Below, one piece after another: positions 58,296-64,000 of a stretch of 64,000 bases of DNA. Numbering within the stretch: position 1 is the stretch's first letter; each line of letters opens with the position of its first letter. The DNA comes from Methanofollis sp. UBA420 (lineage in GTDB: Archaea > Halobacteriota > Methanomicrobia > Methanomicrobiales > Methanofollaceae), in contig NZ_DAGX01000005.1 of assembly GCF_002498315.1 (NCBI RefSeq), forward strand, positions 95,858 through 159,857, written 5' to 3'. The notes under the pieces were generated by a model. It did not search any database and was not told where the DNA came from. It saw only the letters and a list, made by a program, of their open reading frames with translations. The position numbers were made by a program, and so were the translations under genes.

Positions 58296-60731
58296 TTAAA
58301 TATCGTCATCCTCAGGACGGATGACAGCGAAACCGACGACCTTGTCGCCCTCGTCCATCTTCATGACCCGCACGCCGCGGGTGCCCCTCTTCTGGATGGA
58401 AATGCCGTTGACCGATGTCCTCATCACGATCCCCGAGGCGCTCATCAGGATGATCTCGTCGCCGTCCGAAACCGCCTTCGCCGAGACGACGCCGTCGCCA
58501 TAGGGAGGCTGGATGTTCCGCACGCCCATCGTGCCCCGGCCGTGGCCGCGGAACTCGTCGAACTCCGTCCTCTTGCCCATTCCCCTCCCGGTAACCGTGA
58601 GCAGGTGGTCGCGCGAGACCAGGCTCAAGGCCACCAGATAGTCGCCCTCCCGCATCCTGATCCCGATGACACCCTGCGAGTTGCGGTGGAGCGGCCTGAC
58701 CGCGTCCTCCGAGAAGCGGAGACTCTGGCCCTTCAAGGTCGTCAGGAGCACCTCCTGCGCCGCGTCGGTGACCTTCACATCCATCAGTTCGTCGCCTTCC
58801 TTCAGCTTGATCGCGAGGATACCGCTCGGCCGCGGGCGCGAGAACTCGCTGAGCGGGACCTTCAGCACCATGCCCCCCTTCGTCGCGAAGAAGAGGAAGT
58901 GCTCCGGGTCGAACTCCCGCACCGGAATGACCGCATTGACCCGCTCGTCCTTCAGGTCAAGGAGGTTCACGATCGCCTTCCCCTTCCCGGTGCGCGTGCT
59001 CTCCGGGATATCATAGACCTTCATCCAGTAGATCCGGCCGAGGTTCGTGAAACAGAGGAGATAATCGTGGGTACTCGCCACAAAGACGTCGGTGACGACA
59101 TCGTCCTCCTTCGTCGCCATGCCGATGACACCCTTCCCGCCCCGACGCTGCATCCGGTAGGCGTCGAGAGGCATCCTCTTGATATAGTTCGTCGCCGTCA
59201 GGGAGACGAGTGCCGGCCTGTCCTCGATGAGATCCTCCTTGTTGATCTCCCCTGCCGCCGCGGCGATCTCTGTCCGCCGCGGGTCCGCAAACTGTTCCCT
59301 GATCGCGACGACCTCTTTTTCGATCTCGGCAAGGATATGCGTGCGGTCCCGGAGGATATCCTGCAGGCGGGCAATCTCCTTCTGGAGATCCCCCCGTTCC
59401 TCCTGGATCTTCTGCTGCTCAAGGGCGGCGAGGCGGCGGAGCTGCATCTGGAGAATGGCGTTTGCCTGCGCCTCGTCAAGGCCGAAACGGGATATTAGAG
59501 TCCCCCTCGCCTCGTCGGCGCTCGGCGACGACCTGATCGCGGCGACTACGTCGTCGATGCTCGAAAGGGCCAGGATCAGGCCGTTGAGGATGTGGACTCT
59601 CTCGTTTGCCTTCCGCAGGTCGAACTCAGACCTCCTGCGTACCACCTCGATCCTGTGGTCGAGATAGTAACCAAGGAGGGCGGGCAGGCTGAGCACCATC
59701 GGTCTGCCTCCCACGATGGCGAGGTTGATGATCCCGAAGGTGTTCTCCAGGGGAGTGTGCTTGTAGATCTGGTTGAGGACGACCTGCGGCATCGCGTCCC
59801 GCTTCAGGTCGATGACAACCCTGATCCCGTCCTTGTCGGACTCGTCCCGCAGGTCGGAGATCCCTTCGATCCTCTTCTCCCGCACGAGGTTTGCAATCTG
59901 TTCCACGAGATTTGCCTTGTTCACCTGGAAGGGGATCTCGGAGATGATGATCCGCGGCGTCCTGCCCTCTTCCTCGATCTCGGCAACGCCCCGGATGATG
60001 CATTTCCCCCGGCCGGTGAGGTACGCCTCGCGGATGCCGGCACGGCCCATGATCATCCCGCCGGTCGGGAAGTCCGGGCCGGGGAGGAGTTTCATCAGGT
60101 CTTCGACCGGTATATCCGGGTCGTCGATATACGCACAGAGTGCGTCGCAGACCTCGCCGAGGTTGTGCGGCGGCATATTCGTCGCCATACCGACGGCGAT
60201 CCCCGACGACCCATTCACGAGCAGGTTCGGCATCTTCGCGGGCAGGACAGTCGGCTCCTTCGTCGACTCGTCGAAGTTCGGTGTGAAGTCCACCGTCTCC
60301 TTCTCGATATCATCGAGCATCGCCTCGGCAAGGGGCGTGAGGCGGGCCTCTGTGTACCTCATCGCTGCAGCGGAGTCGCCGTCGATGGACCCGAAGTTGC
60401 CCTGCCCCTCGACCGGCATGCAACGGTACGAGAAGGGCTGCGCCATCTTGACGAGAGTATCGTAGATCGCGGAGTCGCCGTGCGGGTGATACTTCCCCAT
60501 CACATGGCCGACGATGCTCGCGCTCTTCTTCGTCGGTTTGTCGTGGGTGTTGCCCATCTCCCCCATGCCGTAGAGGATGCGCCTGTGGACCGGCTTCAGG
60601 CCGTCCCGCACGTCGGGGATGGCCCGGCCGATGATCACCGACATCGCGTAGTCGATGTACGAGGACTTCATCTCGGTCTCGACCGTCACCGGGATAACAG
60701 ACCGATGCGCCTCGTCTCCCTCAGATGTCAA
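58296..60731 (-). CDS. gyrA: DNA gyrase subunit A
   Basis: 811 residues of a type IIA topoisomerase that introduces negative supercoils. GNFGSIDGDSAAAMRYTEAR holds the catalytic Tyr126. KYHPHGDSAIYDTLVKMAQP is the quinolone pocket, with Ser87 and Asp91 at the positions that mutate in resistant bacteria, so the enzyme is predicted sensitive. The C-terminal domain contains the GyrA box QRRGGKGVIGM, which wraps DNA. Gyrase in methanogens came from bacteria. The start ATG 60731 overlaps the gyrB stop by 11 bases. Confidence 0.96.
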   Translation of the reverse strand: MTSEGDEAHRSVIPVTVETEMKSSYIDYAMSVIIGRAIPDVRDGLKPVHRRILYGMGEMGNTHDKPTKKSASIVGHVMGKYHPHGDSAIYDTLVKMAQPFSYRCMPVEGQGNFGSIDGDSAAAMRYTEARLTPLAEAMLDDIEKETVDFTPNFDESTKEPTVLPAKMPNLLVNGSSGIAVGMATNMPPHNLGEVCDALCAYIDDPDIPVEDLMKLLPGPDFPTGGMIMGRAGIREAYLTGRGKCIIRGVAEIEEEGRTPRIIISEIPFQVNKANLVEQIANLVREKRIEGISDLRDESDKDGIRVVIDLKRDAMPQVVLNQIYKHTPLENTFGIINLAIVGGRPMVLSLPALLGYYLDHRIEVVRRRSEFDLRKANERVHILNGLILALSSIDDVVAAIRSSPSADEARGTLISRFGLDEAQANAILQMQLRRLAALEQQKIQEERGDLQKEIARLQDILRDRTHILAEIEKEVVAIREQFADPRRTEIAAAAGEINKEDLIEDRPALVSLTATNYIKRMPLDAYRMQRRGGKGVIGMATKEDDVVTDVFVASTHDYLLCFTNLGRIYWMKVYDIPESTRTGKGKAIVNLLDLKDERVNAVIPVREFDPEHFLFFATKGGMVLKVPLSEFSRPRPSGILAIKLKEGDELMDVKVTDAAQEVLLTTLKGQSLRFSEDAVRPLHRNSQGVIGIRMREGDYLVALSLVSRDHLLTVTGRGMGKRTEFDEFRGHGRGTMGVRNIQPPYGDGVVSAKAVSDGDEIILMSASGIVMRTSVNGISIQKRGTRGVRVMKMDEGDKVVGFAVIRPEDDDI

Positions 60732-62718
60732 GGTTCTTCACCTCCTGTGCATGTTTCCAGATAAATTCCCGTCTCGGCTCCACGTCATCGCCCATCAGTT
60801 TCTCGAAGATCTCGTTCGCATAACTTGCGTCCTCGATCCGCACCTGCTTGAAGACCCGGTGTTCAGGGTCCATCGTCGTCTCCCAGAGTTGTTCGGCGTT
60901 CATCTCGCCAAGACCCTTGTACCTCTGGACCGAGATGCCGGTCTCGCCCATCTCGGCGAGGATCACCTTCATGTCCTCCTCGCGGTAGGCGTACCTCTCC
61001 TTCTTCTTGCCCCGCGCCACCCTGAACAGGGGCGGCTGGGCGATGTAGACATACCCCCGCTCGATCAGTTCGGGCATGTACCGGAAGAAGAAGGTGAGGA
61101 GGAGCGTCCGGATATGCGCCCCGTCCACATCGGCATCCGTCATGATGACAATGTGGTGGTAGCGCGCCTTGTCGGCGTTGAAGTGATCGCTGATGCCAGT
61201 ACCCATCGCCGCAATGAGCGCCTGGATCTCGGCGTTCTTCAGGATCTTATGGGGAGAGGCCTTCTCGACGTTGAGGATCTTGCCCCGCAGGGGAAGGATG
61301 GCCTGGAAACGCCTGTCTCTCCCCTGCTTCGCGGAACCGCCTGCAGAGTCGCCCTCGACGATATAGATCTCGCTCTTTGCAGGGTCGCGCTCCGAGCAGT
61401 CTGCAAGTTTGCCAGGGAGGCCGGTACTTTCGAGCGTGCTCTTTCTCCGGGCAAGGTCGCGTGCGCTCTGCGCCGCCTCGCGTGCCCGCGCTGCAAGAAG
61501 GGCCTTGCCGATGACAGCCTGGAGCACCTTCGGGTTCTCCTCGAAGTATTCGGTGAGGGAGGAGTAGACCAGGGAGTCGACGATCCCCCGCACATTCGAG
61601 TTGCCGAGGCGCATCTTGGTCTGCCCCTCGAACTGGGGGTTGGCGATCTTGAGGGAGATGACGGCGTTCAGCCCTTCCCTGACATCTTCACCCCTGACCG
61701 ACGCCCCGTTCTTGAGGAGGTTGTTTTTCTTTGCCGAGGCATTGATCGCCCGCGTGATCGCGCTCCTGAAACCTTCGAGATGAGTGCCGCCTTCCCGGGT
61801 GTTCACCGAGTTGACGAAGGTGAAGACCTGCTCCTTGTAGGTGTTCGTGTACTGGAAGGCGACCTCGACCTCGACCCTGTTCTCCTCGTCCTTCCGGTCG
61901 ACGGCGATAGGATCCTCGTGGATCCGCTCGTCGCTCTCGGTGAGGTGGCGGACAAATTCCGTGATCCCCCCGTCATAGCGGTAGAGAGCCTCCTCACCGC
62001 TCCTCTCGTCGCGGATAGCGATCGCAAGCCCGGAGTTGAGGAAGGCCAGTTCCCGCATCCTGTGGGCGAGGACGTCGTAGTCAAACTCGACCGTCTCGAA
62101 GATCGCGGGGTCGGGCATGAAGCAGACCCTCGTGCCGGTCAGGTGATCGCCGAACTGTTCCAGGAAGAGGGCACGGTCTTCGATGCCCTCCCACTCACCC
62201 TCGACGCCGAAGACCCGGATGTACCGTGCCTTCATCTCGTCGAGGCTCTCGGCACGCGAGGTGAGAGGCTCGGTCATCAGTCCGCGCGAGAAGACTATCT
62301 CATAGACCCGGCCATCCCTGAAGACCGTCGCTCTCAGGACGGTCGAGAGGGCATTGACGACCGAGACGCCGACGCCGTGCAGACCGCCGGAGACCTGATA
62401 TGTGTTCTTGTCGAACTTGCCGCCCGCGTGGAGGACGGTGAGCACCACTTCGATGGCGCTCTTCCCTGATTTCATCGTGTCGACCGGGATGCCGCGGCCG
62501 TTGTCCTCGACGGTGCAGGACCCGTCGGCGCCGATGGTCACCCTGATCTGATCACAGAACCCTGCAAGTGCCTCGTCGATGGAGTTGTCCACGACCTCGT
62601 AGACAAGGTGGTGGAGGCCCCGTGTGTCGGTCGAGCCGATGTACATGGCGGGACGCTCACGCACCGGTTCGAGGCCCTTCAGGACGGTGATATGGGAGGC
62701 ATCATAGGAATCTCTCAT
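60721..62718 (-). CDS. gyrB: DNA gyrase subunit B
   Basis: 665 residues. GLHHLVYEVVDNSIDEALAG is the GHKL ATP-binding helix with VEDNGRGIPVDTM; GLHGVGVSVVNALS is the lid. The TOPRIM part has YIVEGDSAGGSAKQGRDRRF, ILPLRGKILNVEKA, and IVIMTDADVDGAHIRTLLLT. It is the first gene of gyrB-gyrA. ATG 62718 is preferred to the upstream codon because the family starts MRDSYDASHITVLKGLEPVR. The short bacterial form without an insert is present. Confidence 0.96.
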   Translation of the reverse strand: MRDSYDASHITVLKGLEPVRERPAMYIGSTDTRGLHHLVYEVVDNSIDEALAGFCDQIRVTIGADGSCTVEDNGRGIPVDTMKSGKSAIEVVLTVLHAGGKFDKNTYQVSGGLHGVGVSVVNALSTVLRATVFRDGRVYEIVFSRGLMTEPLTSRAESLDEMKARYIRVFGVEGEWEGIEDRALFLEQFGDHLTGTRVCFMPDPAIFETVEFDYDVLAHRMRELAFLNSGLAIAIRDERSGEEALYRYDGGITEFVRHLTESDERIHEDPIAVDRKDEENRVEVEVAFQYTNTYKEQVFTFVNSVNTREGGTHLEGFRSAITRAINASAKKNNLLKNGASVRGEDVREGLNAVISLKIANPQFEGQTKMRLGNSNVRGIVDSLVYSSLTEYFEENPKVLQAVIGKALLAARAREAAQSARDLARRKSTLESTGLPGKLADCSERDPAKSEIYIVEGDSAGGSAKQGRDRRFQAILPLRGKILNVEKASPHKILKNAEIQALIAAMGTGISDHFNADKARYHHIVIMTDADVDGAHIRTLLLTFFFRYMPELIERGYVYIAQPPLFRVARGKKKERYAYREEDMKVILAEMGETGISVQRYKGLGEMNAEQLWETTMDPEHRVFKQVRIEDASYANEIFEKLMGDDVEPRREFIWKHAQEVKNLDI

Positions 62719-62857
62719 AGATGCCCTCCATAGAATAATAAGGGATGCAAAGTTCGTGGATTCACACAATATATTGGGTGTGAAACCTCTTTAAGGTACT
62801 CGAAAATACACGATCTCTTTCCGGGAGGGGGTGCCATCACAGCCCGGCAAAAAGGTT

Positions 62858-63166
62858 TCAGTCGTATGTCCCGACCTGCGGGTCGGCGATCCCGAGGGAG
62901 CGGTCGACCTCGACAAGCAGGTGCCGGAGAATTCTTTTGACCTCCTCGGCGTCTTCCCTGTCCATCGTACCGGGCTGGTGCCAGATGACGCGCTTTCTCA
63001 ACTGCTCGACAAGGGCGTCCATCTGCGTTCCGGCAAACTGCGCGGGCACGATCAGTTCGTCGAGGTGGTCGGCCGCCCCGTAGAAGGCCTGCTCGGGGGG
63101 GAGGGAGAAGTGCCGGGCGAGGGCCACCAGGGGGATCACAAAGCCCCTGCCGAATTTGCTCTCCAT
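62858..63166 (-). CDS. Conserved hypothetical protein, unknown function
   Basis: I do not recognise this 102-residue soluble protein. It has a hydrophobic opening (MESKFGRGFVIPLVALARHF) and two long helices (FAGTQMDALVEQLRKRVIWH; EEVKRILRHLLVEVDRSLGI) and is acidic at the end. It lies 78 bases after the CbiQ-type gene and may be transcribed with it. It is also upstream of gyrB by 140 bases. Codon use is that of the neighbours, so it is likely a real gene. Confidence 0.68.
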   Translation of the reverse strand: MESKFGRGFVIPLVALARHFSLPPEQAFYGAADHLDELIVPAQFAGTQMDALVEQLRKRVIWHQPGTMDREDAEEVKRILRHLLVEVDRSLGIADPQVGTYD

Positions 63167-63244
63167 GAATGGGGAATGGCCCTCCTTCCAGAAAAAAGTA
63201 TCACCCGGGGACCCGCACTCCCCCCGGATTCTGCGCCCTCACCT

Positions 63245-64000
63245 TCAGAACAGCCAGGTAAGGGTCGAGGTAGCGATGATGAGGGCGAACGTCCCGGCAA
63301 GAAACACCCATTCGACCACCTTCAACGGTTTTTTCGTGATGAGGAGGCGGGAGTCCTTCCCATAGCCGCGGCAGAGCATGCTCGTGTAGGTCCGTTCCCC
63401 CTGCTCGAAGGACCTGATAAAGATCGTCCCGACCTCGTAGGCGAGCATCTTCAGGCGGTAGCGGTGGGGCAGGGAGCGGTCGAGGGCGTCGAAACACCGC
63501 GTCTGGAGGGCCGCGTTGACCCGCACGTACATCCTCCCGAAGAGGAAGAGATAGCGGATCATCATCCCCAGAATGAGGGTGAACTCGGACGGGAGTCCGA
63601 GGCGCCCGGCGCCTTCGAGCATACCCTGCATCGTCGTCGTGGACGAGAGCAGGATGATGAAGGAGATGCAGACCAGGAACTTTGCCGCGAGGATGGAGGC
63701 GAACTCCACGGACTCGGCATAGATCGCGATCCCGAGGGGGAGGGTGACGAGGGGGTGGAACTCGGCGTAGTGCGGGTTGGTGAAGAAGATCTGGAAGACG
63801 ATGAGGAAGAAACCGAAGGGCAGGATGAGGAGGAGGCGCTTGAGGTATTCTTTTGGGGAGATCCTGGAGAGTGCCCAGAGGCCCGCAAAGAATGCCAGGA
63901 AGACGGCACAGGGAAGGTAGACCCCGGTCGTGTACGGGAATGCGACGGTGGCGATGATGAAGGCGAAGACGATGAGGATCTTCACCCGTGCGTCGCACCG
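63245..64000 (-). CDS. cbiQ: CbiQ-type ECF transporter transmembrane subunit, 5' end cut off
   Basis: At least 251 residues; the frame is open to the end of the window (the final codons read DARVKILIVFAFIIATVAF), the typical opening of the CbiQ/EcfT family, so about 15-25 residues are missing. There are six to seven helices. YTSMLCRGYGKDSRLLITKK carries the coupling-helix R-G motif, and LGMMIRYLFLFGRMYVRVNA its helical neighbour. The subunit joins an S component and an ATPase to import a micronutrient; cobalt or nickel is likely in a methanogen, but not shown. GTG 63985 is an internal codon. Confidence 0.88.
   Translation of the reverse strand, partial: RCDARVKILIVFAFIIATVAFPYTTGVYLPCAVFLAFFAGLWALSRISPKEYLKRLLLILPFGFFLIVFQIFFTNPHYAEFHPLVTLPLGIAIYAESVEFASILAAKFLVCISFIILLSSTTTMQGMLEGAGRLGLPSEFTLILGMMIRYLFLFGRMYVRVNAALQTRCFDALDRSLPHRYRLKMLAYEVGTIFIRSFEQGERTYTSMLCRGYGKDSRLLITKKPLKVVEWVFLAGTFALIIATSTLTWLF

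Noticed and set aside
60655..62469. A 604-codon open frame opposite gyrB
   Set aside because: Antisense shadow of gyrB; only the gyrB frame shows GHKL and TOPRIM motifs.
1..64000. CRISPR array or insertion sequence
   Set aside because: No regularly spaced repeats and no transposase-like reading frame with terminal inverted repeats were found by eye.

Overview
The window is chromosomal DNA from a methanogenic archaeon. It holds the structural genes of methyl-coenzyme M reductase (mcrB, mcrD, mcrG, mcrA), four of the five coenzyme F430 biosynthesis genes, a methanogenesis-marker-9 protein, a bifunctional Fae-Hps, an archaeal-type glycyl-tRNA synthetase, the Hef helicase-nuclease, type IV pilins of the archaeal Pilin_N kind and an intron-containing tRNA-Trp. 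The high GC (about 60% by eye), the Fae-Hps fusion, the PAS-rich regulator and the form of the McrA protein point to the order Methanomicrobiales (Methanofollis or Methanoculleus type). The genus is an inference.

Layout. 1-2.7 kb: the 3' part of thiD, two type IV pilins and a small membrane protein. 2.8-5.8 kb (minus): a marker-9/CitG-like/DUF447 operon and a PDDEXK nuclease-like gene. 5.85-10.8 kb (plus): cfbA-cfbE-cfbD-cfbB, then a class IV aminotransferase. 10.9-14.3 kb: EamA transporter, tRNA-Glu, and a metallo-beta-lactamase-fold protein with an unusual C-terminus. 14.6-17.8 kb: a ClC-type channel without the gating glutamate, beside a pentameric ligand-gated ion channel with two extra N-terminal domains. 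17.9-24.0 kb: PRC-barrel protein, MFS exporter, a USP-USP-GNAT fusion, a HTH-PAS-PAS-GAF-PAS regulator and a HEAT-repeat protein. 24.5-28.8 kb (minus): mcrBDGA without mcrC, behind a long leader and an AT-rich promoter region. 29.5-36.9 kb: zinc-ribbon protein, iron-sulfur flavoprotein, lipoprotein, Mut7-C RNase, radical SAM enzyme, UMP kinase, tRNA-Pro with endonuclease III, a PiT phosphate transporter with its DUF47 partner, and a SnoaL-like protein.

36.9-42.0 kb is the most accessory-looking part. It has an AT-rich HEPN-motif gene, a frameshifted ribbon-helix-helix gene with a palindromic operator-like site, and two copies of tRNA-Ala(GGC) flanking a pair of bPH2-domain membrane proteins. 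42.0-45.6 kb carries nicotinate phosphoribosyltransferase and a deoxyadenosine/methylthioadenosine salvage pair. 45.7-52.5 kb has an HPr-kinase-like protein, MoaE, an acyl-CoA synthetase, tRNA-Trp whose intron carries a box C/D guide RNA, Fae-Hps, a UPF0173 hydrolase and a CmI4-like protein. 52.9-64.0 kb is housekeeping: glyS-hef, SSSCA1-type zinc ribbon, UPF0147, YjbQ, gyrB-gyrA, a small unknown protein, and a CbiQ-type ECF transporter subunit cut by the window edge.

Functionally, the cfb cluster makes the nickel cofactor F430 that the mcr products use for the last step of methanogenesis. Fae-Hps supplies pentose precursors in archaea that lack the oxidative pentose phosphate route. The transport and signalling genes at 14-24 kb look like a membrane and stress-response neighbourhood. 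No CRISPR array, insertion sequence, rRNA or recognisable replication origin was seen.
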